Source: Nicotiana tabacum (taxonomy: Eukaryota; Streptophyta; Magnoliopsida; Solanales; Solanaceae). From it: a stretch of DNA of 64,000 nt. The stretch lies in the NCBI RefSeq assembly GCF_000715075.1, contig NC_134082.1, positions 208,329,948 through 208,393,947 on the forward strand, read 5' to 3'. Under the pieces are notes generated by a model, which was given only the letters and a program-made list of their open reading frames with translations, was not told the DNA's origin and did not search any database. This document shows positions 10,063 through 21,410 of this stretch, piece by piece (position 1 is the first letter of the stretch; every line of letters starts with the position of its first letter). Both the position numbers and the translations under genes were made by a program.

Positions 10063-13000
10063 TGTCACACCTCCTTTTTACTACCCTCGGAAGGGAATAA
10101 GGGAGTTTTTTCCAACTTAAAGTGACAATCAAAACGGGTCATTTTATTAAAAATTCAGAGTCGCCACTTGGGATAATTTTATAGTGTCCCAAGTCACCGG
10201 TTCAAATCCTGAATCGAGGAAAAGATTGACTCTGTATTACAGTCCGCGAACACAGAAATCTGGGTAAGGAATTCTGTTAACCCAGGAGAAGGTGTTAGGC
10301 ATTCCTGAGTTCCGTGGTTCTAGCACGGTCGCTCAACTGTTATTATTGGCCCATTATCTAATTTTAATATATGTTTTAGCCTATGATGCAATTTTAACTT
10401 ATTAGCCGCTTTTAATCATTTTTAAGGAAGATTGCAATGTCATTTAAAATGCGTCTTGAACCACGTTACATAAATGCACCCGCGGTCCTCGACATATTTT
10501 ATTTAACATTGTTGAGATTTGGATTTGGGTCACATAAATGTGCACCCAAGTTTAGGAAGGTAATTTTAAGATAGCGCGCCTAAAGCAACTACGCATTTTC
10601 AACTTTGCGAGGGCCATGTAAATTCAACTAAATGGCACGCCTCGATTTCTTAAGATTTGAATATTAATCAAATGAGGGCGATGCATTTTTGAGATTTATT
10701 TGGCACGGCATACCTCAAATTAACTACAAGGATCTACTAATTAAATAAGGCTAAAGGAAATAGTAGCTACTTCTAAACTACAGCAGAATTCAAATTGTGA
10801 ATCTAAAAGCTAATACTAGGTGAGGTCTACTCTATTTCCGTTTCCGAACCCGGGCCTGGCCTGAGGCCCGATAGCCAATTGTCATGACAAGCAAGGAAGC
10901 ATGATTGGGCTCGCCATGAAGCCCGAATTGAGAGCTTAACACAGAAGGGGAAGCTTGGTGCATATAGATCCCTGTTGATGGCCAACTCAATGCTATTACG
11001 TTTGAGAGCATTACACCTTCTATACCATTTTCCACTTTGAACCAAATATTAACACATAGTAAATGCATAAAAATCACATTCGGAGACCAATACATGTATT
11101 ATATGGCAAAGTGAAACTCCCAGTTGCGTTAATAAGCATTTGCCCAAGATACCCATCATTTGATATCAAGAACTTAATGATTATAAACTCATGCAATATC
11201 TGATTTAAACCGGCACGTTTAACTGGATCATAATGACTCAAAATTCTCAAAGAAGATGAGAGAAAACCAAACACGAACTGATTTAGGTCTGGGAACTGTC
11301 AGGTCTAAAATCAGACTCAGTTCATTTGAAAGTCCCCTTTTAAAATTCAAAGAGCTCAATACATACACAAAAGAAGAACTAGTGACAAATTATGAAATCA
11401 TTGACCCATGTTTCAATCTATACGGGTGCAAATTTGAGCATAATTACTGGGAAAACAAACTTAAACCAAATTCATTAGGCCAATGATCTGAGTTGACATG
11501 TGTTTACCTATGGCTATGAAAAACACAAACCAAAAACCAAATAGTTTCAATTGATTAAACTACATATCACAGTCCTTAATTATTACATGTTCCACCAAGT
11601 CTAAAGCACTCTTAAATCTTTTATACTCAAGCAAAGTTCAACTTCAGCATTTGAAACTAACTGCATATCATGGAATGGGTCCTTCACAATAAACTAGACT
11701 AGAAACATGAATAATACATGGCAAAACTGCACAGAAATCATAACGGAGTCTAATGAATTTTCATTTAAATCCAGCTTGGTCACAGATCTTTACACACAGC
11801 TTAATCAGGCTTCATTTCTACCATAGTTTTAAGAGAATGCCTGATAATGAAGAAGGGAAAAACCAAAAGAAGTGAGGGATCAGCAGTAAGCAGTAACAGA
11901 AACCAGCCCAGATGCAGCTAATAAAACAGTGAAATCAGCTCAGAAAAAACCAATGGAACAGTAAAACCCCACAGCAACTCAAAAGCAGCTTTCACAATCC
12001 CAAAATCATACCATCTTCAACCCAGGTGTAAGATTTGAAGTTTTAGAGATTCAACTAGTGAAGAAAATCAGCAAATCAACACTACGTAGAAATTTTGAGC
12101 AATTTGTCACAAAGAAAGTGCATGGAAATCAGTGTTATTCCCAAATTTTAGCCGTTTCAATGTTCCGGACTTTTTTAATCTCTCTCGATCCCCCTTGAAT
12201 ATCAAGTAATGGTGCCTTTATAGGCAAGTCATTAGGGCTGTAGAAATGAACTATGTTTTGCACTTAAAACCTTCTAGAGTTTTCATTTTTGCTCAAATAC
12301 CCCTAGTTTAGAAATCAGAAATTCAGAATAATCCCCCTCTCCAGCTTCCTAGAAGCTTCTCACAGCAGTTACTAAATATTTCCTAAGCCAAAGTTCCCAA
12401 ACTACCCCTCAAACCCCTGAAAATTACCCCACATGACCTCAAATGGGTCATGGGTCAAATGACCCAATGGTTAAACCAGGCCTGGGCTCAAAAAATCAAT
12501 TCAAATTCCTTGGAATGAATTCAGTTCCTAAACGACAAAATGAATCAAACCAAGATTGACCAAATTATGGCAAGCAGTAGAAAAATGACTAAACAATTTT
12601 CACAAAACTTAAAACCTAAACTAAGGGACTAAATTATCATATAAACCTAGTTAAACAAAATAGCTAAACAAACAAAGTGAAATCAGAAATTAATCATGCT
12701 GTTAACAAAAGAATTAAACAGACCAAGCAAAAAATCATAGAACAAAACTTTGAAAGAAAAAACTGAAAAGGAACAAAACGGACAGTATCAATCTTAGCTA
12801 AAAACTTGTTCAAGTTTTAGTTTAATTAACCGGAGAGAAAGAGAAGAAGAAAAGAGGAAAGAAAGCTGAAACAATCACAAGAGTAAACAAAAGGAAAGAA
12901 AGAAACTCACCAACTCAGGCTCGAACTTGCGACTGACTTTCCGATATAAACCCCCAAATAATGTCAACCGCTTGTATAACATTATTTCATGGTAAAACTG

Positions 13001-13966
13001 GCCCTAAACACTCATGAAAACTGGAGAAACACCCTTGCATGTGCAGATTTGGCTTTGACTTCTGGGGCTCAAACCTTAGATTTAAGATTCGAGATGCTCT
13101 AGCAAGATTCGAGGGAAACAGAGTGGGGATTTGATACAAGGGGGTCATGGTGGTTCTGTGGTGTCAATTTGGAGTGGTTTGGGACCGGCGCCGCCGACGA
13201 CAAGCGATGGAAAAGAAGGCGGCTCTAGGGTTTCTTAGGGTGGTCTGTGAGAGGAGTGAGTTGAGAGAGACGATGAGGGGGGTCTGTTTTCGGACATTTA
13301 TATACTATGAACAAACCAGTTCCGGACCGTTTGATCAACTGAGATCAACGGTCCAGATCAAAATGGGTGAAACGGCATCGTTTGGCTTTAAGGTGGGGCG
13401 GACCGGGTTCTAGGGGCGGGTCTGGGCTGATTCTAATGGGTATTAGAAAAATGATTTGGGTCGGGAATTTCAAACCTTTTTGGCCCAACAATCTGATTCT
13501 TCATTCTTTCTCTTTTCCTTTTCAATTCAATTTTCTTCAAAATTCTTTTCTCTTTTTTTTTCAAAATTAAAATTAAAACCTAAACTAAATCCTAAAACTA
13601 AATTAATCTATCAAAAATACTAATTGATTTTAAATAATAATTAACACGACCAATTAAAAACCAAATTTAAAGAAAACTACCCAAATTCGAGATTAAACAA
13701 TAAAAATGCAAAATTAGTTATTTTTTGGTGATTTTCCAATTTTATGAAACCCTAATTTACTAATTAATCTAAGAAATATAAATTAAATCCTAAATGCAAA
13801 TGCAACATATTTTTGTATTTTTTTCATGAACTAAATAAACGTGCACAAACAAATGCAAACAATTAAGAAAATTCCACAAAAATTTCCAGAAATGGCAAAT
13901 GATGAGAAATCTATTTCTTTGGGATTCTGTAGGAGTTATTCATATAGGGAAAAAATCACATGCTCA
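10063..13966 (-). repeat. 3' LTR of element B
   Basis: Matches 28325-32259 along its length. On the + strand it starts TGTCACACCTCC and ends ATGCTCA. Next to it (13967-13985, minus strand) is the PPT. Its first 122 bases differ from the other LTR at about 7 positions, while about 370 bases at the U3 end differ at one. The ORF at 13147-13413 recurs at 31441 only because of LTR duplication. Confidence 0.95.
12215..12224 (-). promoter_or_regulatory. Candidate TATA box in the 3' LTR of element B
   Basis: The minus strand reads CCTATAAAGG. The same box is at 30476-30485 in the 5' LTR, where it would drive the element. It places about 1.75 kb of U3 before the start and about 2.1 kb of R-U5 after it. 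Confidence 0.45.
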
Positions 13967-13985
13967 CAACCGCCCCTCTTTGCTT
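13967..13985 (-). other. Polypurine tract of element B
   Basis: The minus strand reads AGCAAAGAGGGGCGGTTG and then the LTR start TGAGCA. Element A has the closely matching aaagaggggcagc before its 3' LTR. This is the primer site for plus-strand DNA synthesis. Confidence 0.85.
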
Positions 13986-14095
13986 GGAAACACGAAGAGT
14001 TTTTGTGCAAAGATAAAGTGAGCGGATACGAGCGATTTTTGCTCGTTTGAATACTTCGTGGGAAGCATTTTGAAAAATTTGAATGCACCCTGCTT

Positions 14096-14150
14096 CCGAG
14101 GTTGCCTACATATCCTTGGCTATAAAGGAATCAGGTCAGTGTAGTTCGGG
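14096..14150 (-). repeat. Double-stem hairpin motif, copy B1 (3' UTR/PPT border)
   Basis: On the + strand, outer stem CTACA 14106-14110 with TGTAG 14140-14144 and inner stem TCCTT 14113-14117 with AAGGA 14125-14129. Conserved flanks are TGCC before and GTTC after. Minus (sense) orientation matches all other copies. Confidence 0.7.
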
Positions 14151-14394
14151 AAGTTTCGATAGCTGGGACTACCATGAAGCTGTGATTTCACTGTTGCTGC
14201 TGCTGCTACTGCTTACTGAACCCCTTATTACACCAAGACAAAATAACAAGAAGCTAGACTAAACTATGATCTATGCATTACAAAATTCTTATCTATATCC
14301 TCAAACTTGATCTTGTGGTTCCTGTTGCCTTGTTGACTTGTATTCTCCAGGTGAAGTTCCTTTGTTGCTGACTTGAATTGCAATCTGAGATGTT

Positions 14395-15150
14395 TTTCCT
14401 TTTCTCCAAGTGGACGCCTGATTGCCGAACTTGACCGTCTTCCTTTGAATATTGGTGCTTTGTTCTTTAGGTGGACTCCTGATTACCAACACTTGAATTG
14501 CTGCTTTGTTCTTCAGGTGGGCTCCAGATTACCAATACTTGAATTGTTTCTTTGCTCTTCAAGTGGGCTCCTGATTACCGACACTTGACTTGTTGCTTTG
14601 TTCTTCAGGTGGGCTCCTGATTACCGACACTTGACTTGTTGCTTTGTTCTTCAGGTGGGCTCCTGATTACCAACACTTGACTTGTTTCTTTGTTCTTCAG
14701 GTGGGATCCTGATTACCAACACTTGAATTGCTTTGTTCTTTAAGTGGACTCCTAATTACCGACACTTGAATTACTTTGTTCTCCAGGTGGGCTCCTAATT
14801 ACCGACACTTGAATTGCTTTGTTCTCCAGGTGGGCTCCTGATTACCGACGCTTGAATTGCTTTGTTTTCCAGGTGGGCTCCTGATTACTGACGCTTGAGT
14901 TGCTTTGTTCTCCAGGTGGGCTCCTGATTACCGACGCTTGATTTGCTTTGTTCTCCAGGTGGGCTCCTGATTACCGACGCTTGAATTGCTTTGTTCTCCA
15001 GGTGGGCTCCTGATTACCGACACTTGAATTGCTTTGTTCTCCAGGTGGGCTCCTGATTACCAACACTTGAACTGCTTTGTTCTCCAGGTGGGCTCCTGAT
15101 TACCAATACTTGAATTGCTTTGTTCTCCAGGTGTGCTCCTGATTACAACA
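14395..15150 (-). repeat. Tandem array, ~43-48-bp unit, about 17 copies, in the 3' UTR of element B
   Basis: Units contain ccaggtgggctcctgatta, an accgacacttgaattg part and ctttgttct (+ strand). Copies start near 14463, 14515, 14560, 14608, 14655, 14700, 14742, 14785, 14827, 14870, 14914, 14957, 15000, 15043, 15086 and 15129, with more diverged ones before 14460. The right-hand copies are the most alike, suggesting recent expansion there. There is no coding frame. Confidence 0.93.
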
Positions 15151-15249
15151 AAATAGACATACAAAGAAAATTTTCTGCCCCAGTTTGGTGGCTGGGCACA
15201 TCTATGAGTGATAACTGAATCATGTTACCAAATATCACTAAGAATTTGA

Positions 15250-15700
15250 AAGCTAGATCCCATTATCCAAGAGGGTCTTGAAAACTCCTAGTTAAATGAC
15301 GGTTTTAAATCTAAATTATATCTTCTAAAGGTATGACTTCCGCTAAATTTTGTTACCTAAGAAGGTATTAAAACTACGTCCCATTATCCAGGAGGGTCCT
15401 GGAAATCAAAAATCAAGTCTTATCTTAAGAGTGACAACTTTTACGGCTGAACTACCCTATAGCAAAACTTACGCTAAATCTTGTTATCTAATGGAAATCT
15501 TAAAGCTAAGTCCCATTATTCAGGAGGGTCCTGAAAACTCCTAATTGAATCCTATCTCAAGCATGCAAACGTTGAAGCCAACTTATATTCCTTTGGGGTA
15601 CATTTATACTAGATTTTGCTACTCATGATTGTTTTGAATTTTAAACTAGGTCCCATTTTTCAGGAGGGTCCAGAGAATTTACGGTCAAACCTGTCTGGTG
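15250..15700 (-). repeat. Second tandem array, ~120-140-bp unit, 4 copies
   Basis: The segment tcccattatccaggagggtc recurs with small changes near 15259, 15379, 15512 and 15650, with an aaattttgttacc-like part between copies. The ccaggagggtcctgg part is self-complementary. Unrelated in sequence to the neighbouring 43-48-bp array. Confidence 0.8.
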
Positions 15701-16429
15701 CTTGCTTTTCATACGAAAGGTTTCTCCGAAACAAACGAAATTTCCTGCCCCTGTTTCAAATCAAAGAAAAGTCTTGTCAGTTTAAAATGTGGCAGTTAGT
15801 TTGTGGCATTCTTGCTGAAGGAGGCCTCTTTGCTGCCGTGTTTTCCCTTGACTAGCTTCCCCGAACTGGCCAAGAATTGTTTGACTTTCTGACTGATCCT
15901 CAACCTCAAGACCATGGATGACCCGAGTGCTCTATACCCAAACCGTTGTTTTACACTTCCGACCCCTCTATCTAAACCTCTACTTCTCCCATTGAATCAC
16001 TAAACCATTCCAACGTTATAACTTTCACCGACACTTTGTGCCCCACCTTACATCATACTATCTCTGGCATGCTTTGGCCACACTGTGTTTTGCGCAATTT
16101 TAGAAGTTGGTAGTGAGCTTTGAAATCTTTCTTATTTGCATAAACACAACTGACACTGAAACATCTTAGAGAAATAAACCCAAAAGAAATGAAAATGCAA
16201 TGACTTTGAGAGTTAAGAATAAGGAAGAAAAATCCAAAACTGGATGACTGTTTGAAAGGGAAAAAGAATAGAGACTTATCTGAGTGGAGCAGCTGGTACC
16301 AATGATCATGACATGCATTTCGGATTAATCAACCCGGCCTGTCCAACCAATAAACTTTCAATTATCATACTTTATACCCCGAGATCTTCAAAACCCAGAT
16401 TCTTCAACAAATCACTGACCCTGTTTGGC

Positions 16430-16625
16430 CTGCGGTGCCCTGAAGGGTTTTCACCAACAAGCCTCTTTCATTTGTTCATCTCTCAACTCACTGTCTCCTT
16501 ACGTGCCCATGAGGATTTTCACCAATAAGACTCTCTCATATTAATTTCTCTCATCTTTCATCGCCTTACGATGCCCGCGGGTTTTTTTACCAATAAGACT
16601 CTCTCATTTTTTCATTTTTCCTGCT
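16430..16625 (-). repeat. Third short tandem array, ~65-75-bp unit, 3 copies
   Basis: The units tgccctgaagggttttcacc, tgcccatgaggattttcacc and tgcccgcgggtttttttacc are each followed by aataagactctctcat or a close variant. They lie in the 3' UTR of B between the second array and the integrase end. Confidence 0.75.
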
Positions 16626-16890
16626 TAGATCAGAGTGTCTCCCTTGATATGAATAACCTCCATTTGCTTGACTTGGAATCTCTCGAAGACTAATTAGAAG
16701 GTCTTTCTTTGGACCGTAATGTGGGATTTTGGATAGGGTTAGAAAGAAAGGGTATCAAAAAGGCTCAAAACAATTCAAATGGGTTGAAAATTACAACATT
16801 CGGAATCAGACTTATTACAATAATCACAACTTTCTGCCCAAGTTTTTTTGCCTGAGGTCTTTTGGATTTTTATTTTGATGGGACGGAACC

Positions 16891-16940
16891 GTGAGGCTGC
16901 CTACGTATCCTTAAAAGGAATCAGGTCGAACGTAGTTCAT
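16891..16940 (-). repeat. Double-stem hairpin motif, copy B2 (integrase/3' UTR border)
   Basis: Outer stem CTACG 16901-16905 with CGTAG 16931-16935; inner stem TCCT 16908-16911 with AGGA 16916-16919 (+ strand coordinates). A long pyrimidine tract (about 16975-17060, + strand) follows it. Confidence 0.7.
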
Positions 16941-17252
16941 GACATAAGAATTGCTTTATTTTGTTGTGATTTTCTCTTTTCTTTTCTTTTTCATTCTCTT
17001 CTTTTCTTTTTCTTTTTTTTTCTTTTTCTTTTCATTTTTTCTTTCTCTTTTTCTCTCTTTTTTGTTACTTATCTTTTGCGCTCGCGTTTCTGAACTTTGC
17101 TACTGATTCCAAAAGAGAGGTATGAAAGGAAATAAATAAGGCCCAAAGGGGTAACAAAGGATAAAGTGTTTAGATAGCAGAACAAAATGCCTTCGTCATC
17201 CCAATCTTCAAAACATGCCAAGTACAAACAAACACAATTCAAACCAACGAAA

Positions 17253-18330
17253 TCATACATAATATCTTTTGACTGCATTAGAATTGATAGCCATATCTAT
17301 ACATTTGCCTTCTATATATGTTAAATACAAAGCACCATTGGACAACACTCTCGTTACGATAAACGGCCCCTGCCAATTTGGGGCGAACTTGCCTTTGCTT
17401 CAGCCTGATGTGGAAGGATACGTTTTAATACTTGCTAACCCACTTCAAATTTCTGGGGGCGCACCTTCTTGTTGTACGCTCTTGCCATTCTCTTTTGATA
17501 CAACTGATCATGACACACTGCTGCCAATCTTTTCTCATCAGTCAAACTTAGTTGCTCTAAGCGGGCCTTGACCCACTCATTATTATCAATCTTGGCTTCT
17601 GCGACAATCCGGAGGGATGGGATTTCAACTTCCACGGGTATCACTGCTTCAGTGCCATATACCAACAAATAAGGAGTTGCCCCTACTGAAGTGCGAATAG
17701 TAGTGAGATAACCCAACATTGCAAATGACAACTTTTCATGCCATTGCCTGGACCCTTCTACCATTTTCCGAAGTATCTTCTTTATGTTCTTATTGGCCGC
17801 CTTGACTACTCCATTTGCCTTGGGGCGGTATGGGGTGGAATTGCGATGCGTAATCTTAAACTGTTGACATACCTCTTTCATCAAATGGATGTTGAGATTA
17901 GCACCATTATTTGTGATGATTACCTTTGGGATCCCGAACCGACAAATGTTATTTGAATGCACAAAATCGACCACTTCTTTCTTGGTCACAGACTTGAAAG
18001 TTTTAGCTTCAACCCACTTGGTGAAATAATCAATGGCCACCCGAATGAACCTTTACCCATTAGATGCTGCTGGCTCAACCGGTCCAATGACATCCATGCC
18101 CCAAGCAACAAAAGGCCATGGTGCAAACATTGTGTGCAATTCAGATGGCAGAGAGTGAATCAAATCTTCGTATACTTGGCATTGATGACATTTGCGCACA
18201 AAACTGATACAATCTCGCTCCATGGTGAGCCAATAATAACCTACTCGGAGAATTTTATTTGCCGGAACATACCCACTCATATGTGTCCACAGACTCCAGA
18301 ATGTACTTCGGTCATGATAGTTGTGGCCTG
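17253..18330 (-). pseudogene. Integrase of element B, active site degraded
   Basis: Read on the minus strand, the region starts with EVHSGVCGHI, changes frame near 18280, then has VRKCHQCQVYE (HHCC zinc finger, C-x2-C). AWGMDVIGPVEP holds the first catalytic Asp. A stop follows SNG near 18053. The second motif reads IITNNGANLN, where T-D-N-G is expected, and the third reads NGVVKAANKNIKKIL, where V-E-A-A-N is expected. So Asp has become Asn and Glu has become Lys, both G-to-A changes on the coding strand. The C-terminal domain runs through YQKRMARAYNKKVRPQKF to NSNAVKRYYV and ends in TGA at 17253-17255. Element A keeps both residues. Catalytically dead as written. Confidence 0.9.
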
Positions 18331-19152
18331 TCTAGCATCTTTGCATCTTAACAATCCAAGATCTGGAGTTCTTTTGTACAAAACTCCTCCACTGAAGAAA
18401 AATCTACTTACCAACCGTTGAATTGTTCTTTTTTGATCACCTGTGGCTTGTACTGGATATACCCCCATCCTGATATACTCCTTGATATCGTGGAACCACG
18501 GCTCACCATCAAGTTCTTCTTCCACCATGTTATAGTAAGCATGCTGATCGCGGACCTGAATATGCAAAGGGTCAACATAAGCCTTATCTGGATGATGTAA
18601 CATTGACGCCAGAGTAGCCAAAGCATCGGCGACCTCATTATGGATCCTTGGGATATGCTTAAACTCTACTGATTGAAACCATTGACAAAGATCATGCAAA
18701 CACTATCGGTACGGTATAAGTTTTAAATCCCATGTTTCCTATTCTCCTTCAATCTGGTGCACCAGAAGGTCCGAGTCTCCCAAAACCAAGACTTCCTGGA
18801 CGCCCATGTCTACAGCTAACCTCAAACCCAAAATGCATGCCTCGTACTCAGCCATGTTGTTGGTACAATAGAAACGAAGCTGAGCCGTAATAGGGTAATG
18901 GTGCCCTGTTTCAGAAATAAGCACGGCCCCTATTCCGACTCCTTTCATATTTGCAGCCCCATCAAAGAAAAGTTTCCAACCTAGTTTTTCAATCTGCTCC
19001 AGCTTGTCAATATGCATCACCTCTTCATCGGGAAAATAAGTTCTCAATGGTTCATATTCTTCATCAACTGGGTTCTCGGCCAAATGATCGGCCAATGCTT
19101 GGGCTTTCATCGCAGTCCAAGTCACATAGATAATGTCAAACTCCATGAGCAA
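18330..19152 (-). pseudogene. Second (archaeal-type) RNase H of element B
   Basis: The minus strand encodes LADHLAENPVDEEY, then the core FFDGAANMKGVGIGAVLIS, NNMAEYEACILGLRLA and VLGDSDLLVHQIEGE, followed after two stops (about 18700-18745) by HIPRIHNEVADALATLASML. Asp (FFDGA), Glu (AEYEA), Asp (GDSDL) and Asp (NEVADAL) fit the four acidic residues of an RNase H fold. An additional RNase H placed between the RT-linked RNase H and integrase is diagnostic of the Tat lineage. It would help degrade RNA in the RNA/DNA hybrid. Confidence 0.9.
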
Positions 19153-19154
19153 AA

Positions 19155-20725
19155 TCTACCACTTCGCAAGTCTCCCTATAGGCATAGGCTTCTGAAAGAT
19201 ATACTTTAACGGATCCAAGCGATAAATGAGGTAAGTAGTGTAAGATGACAAATAATGCTTCAACTTTTGTGCTACCCAAGTTAGGGCGCAACATGTCCTT
19301 TCAAGGTGAGTGTACTTAACCTCATAAGATGTGAACTTTGCTGAGATAATAGATGGCTTGCTCCTTCATGCCAGTGATGTCATGCTGACCCAATACACAA
19401 CCAAATGAATTGTCCAAAACCGTCAAATATAGAATCAATGGTCTCCCCGGTTCTGGTGGGACCAACACAGATGGGTTTGACAAGTAACCCTTTATCTTAT
19501 CAAATGCTTCTTGACACTCATCAGTCCACCTAACCGCTGCATCCTTCTTCAACAACTTGAAAATAGGCTCACAAGTTGTCGTGAGCTGAGAAATAAACCT
19601 ACTGATGTAGTTCAGCCTCCCTAACAGACTTATAACCTCAGTTTTGTTCCTTGGAGGTGGCAATTCTTGGATAGCTTTGATCTTTGACGAGTCCAATTCA
19701 ATACCTCGAAGGCTGTCTATGAATCCTAACAGTTTTCCAGATGGCACACCGAATGCGCACTTTGAAGGATTGAGTTTAAGATTGTACATGCGGAGCCTTT
19801 GGAAGAACTTTCTCAAATCTCTGACGTGGTCAGACTGCTTTCTGGACTTTATGATCACGTCATCCACATAAACCTCGATCTCCTTATGTATCATGTCGTG
19901 GAATATGGTCGTCATTGCCCTCATTTAAGTTTCCCTAGCATTTTTCAAACCAAAAGGCATGACCCGGTAACAATATGTTCCCCATGGCGTGATGAATGTC
20001 GTCTTTTCTACATCTTCCTCATCCATTAAGATCTGATGATAGCCCGTATAGCAATCCACAAAAGACCCAATCTTATGCTCGGCGCAATTATCAATCAAAA
20101 TATGGATATTTGGTAGTGGGAAGTTATCTTTTGGACTAGCCTTGTTGAGATCACGGTAATCAACTCACACTCTGGTCTTGCCATCCTTTTTTGGCACAGG
20201 CACAACATTGGCTAACCAAGTGGGATACTGCGTGACTCGAATGACCTTTGCATCAAATTGCTTTGTGACCTCTTCTTTAATCTTCACACTCATGTTGGTT
20301 TTGAACTTTCTCAACTTTTGCTTGACAGGAGGAAATGCCGGGTCAGTGGGCAATTTGTGAACCACCAAGTCAGTGCTTAGCCTGGCATGTCGTCATATGA
20401 CCATGCGAAAATATCTTTGTATTCAAACAATGCTTTAATTATCTCTTCCCTGATTTGCGGTTCAAGATGGACACTTATCTTAGTTTCTCTCACATTATCT
20501 AGGTCCCCTAAATTGATTGCTTCTGTATCACTCAGGTTAGGCTTGGGTTTTTCTTCAAAATGGCTTAATTCTTTACTAATCTCTTCAAAGGCCTCATCCT
20601 CATCATATTCTGATTCATCATCACACTCTATTTCTTGAATTACTATTTCAGAATTAGATTGGCTTTTAAGACTGGGCCGAAGATTCCTCATGTATGTCAT
20701 GTCATTGAAACCAACATAAAAAGAA
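19155..20725 (-). pseudogene. Reverse transcriptase and RNase H of element B
   Basis: The pol exon begins right after the intron acceptor at 20726 with SFYVGFNDM. Then come EYKDIFAWSYDDMPG, KLPTDPAFPPVKQKLRKF, VVPVPKKDGKTRV, a stop just before VDYRDLN (about 20164), FVDCYTGYHQILMDEEDV, MPFGLKNA, a stop near 19925, and the catalytic EVYVDDVIIKS (about 19850-19885). The thumb region has LLGRLNYISRFISQ. RNase H follows with LTVLDNSFGCVLGQHD and KEQAIYYLSK, then a frameshift near 19330 and LERTCCALTWVAQKLKHYL. Residues are conserved although three lesions interrupt the frame. It would perform tRNA-primed reverse transcription in the particle. Confidence 0.92.
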
Positions 20726-20905
20726 CTGTACAAGGAAGAAAAAAAAAACAAAAATAAAACTATCAGGAATGATGAAAAAGGGAAATTGCATTTCATTGAA
20801 ATTAAAAGATAACAAGGTTTATACATCCAAACGGATGGAACATAGAATCTGAATTACAACCATGGAATAATCCAGATAAACTGAAAGAAAATCAAAGCAA
20901 TCTAC
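20726..20905 (-). other. Intron between gag-pro and pol of element B
   Basis: Minus strand: the donor G|GTAGAT starts at 20905 and the acceptor CCTTGTACAG ends at 20726, after a long T-rich tract. Length is 180 nt, and joining keeps the frame (a split codon across the junction, then SFYVGFN). The gag-pro stop TAG (20904-20902) lies inside the donor. The arrangement matches the regulated intron described for Ogre elements. Confidence 0.8.
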
Positions 20906-21410
20906 CAAAACTCCTTTCGGGTAGGGAGAGGAGTAGCCTTCCAATTATTAAGCTTTGCACTCGGCCCAACAAACTGCACATCTGCTTTGCTAGAACCTTC
21001 TCCAACTTCCACCATGTTTACATCGTCGAACAACCTCTCGAACCTTTCAATTAACTCTTCATCAACGCCAACCACAAAACTGGGAATTGTTGTCACTAGG
21101 CGTTTCCTGGCACCGGGCTTGACAAACAACCTAGAGAGACATGGGATAGGCTTCGGAAGTGACCACGCCCTTTGTTTCAACTTTCTATCCCTCTTCACAT
21201 CCGCGGCTGTTGGTTTAAATCTCATACCAAATGTACCCAAGGTTTTAGGGATAGACACCGTTTGTATGATACCCTGCAGAGATGCACCCAAACCCTTACC
21301 AGGTACAAAGCCATTTTTCAACATTTCAAAGGCACCATGACTGATGCGGCGGTTACCTTCGGAATTGGAATGCATCTCCCTTCTGCAATTTTCTCGACCG
21401 ACACTGTGTC
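20902..21410 (-). pseudogene. G-patch and C-terminal tail of the protease region, element B
   Basis: After a frame break at about 21350-21415 the protein continues FEMLKNGFVPGKGLGASLQG, a G-patch-like core (GFVPGKGLG), then a basic segment (KRDRKLKQRAW) and ends NWKATPLPTRKEFW at the TAG in the intron donor. In another frame, FDTVSVEKIAEGRCIPIPKV (about 21413-21355) links the protease to it, so two indels are present. G-patch motifs bind nucleic acid or helicases and follow the protease in betaretroviruses. Element A has the equivalent motif. Confidence 0.7.

Noticed and set aside
13147..13413. Small ORF starting MVVLWCQFGVVWDR, also at 31441
   Set aside because: Present twice only because it lies in the two LTRs of element B, antisense to the element; the end differs between copies.
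14395..15150. Regularly spaced repeats that could suggest a CRISPR array
   Set aside because: Units are adjacent and similar along their whole length, with no unique spacers; the DNA is plant and the array lies in a retrotransposon 3' UTR.
16975..17060. Possible promoter or functional pyrimidine element in B
   Set aside because: Low-complexity C/T tract; no motif beyond composition could be supported.
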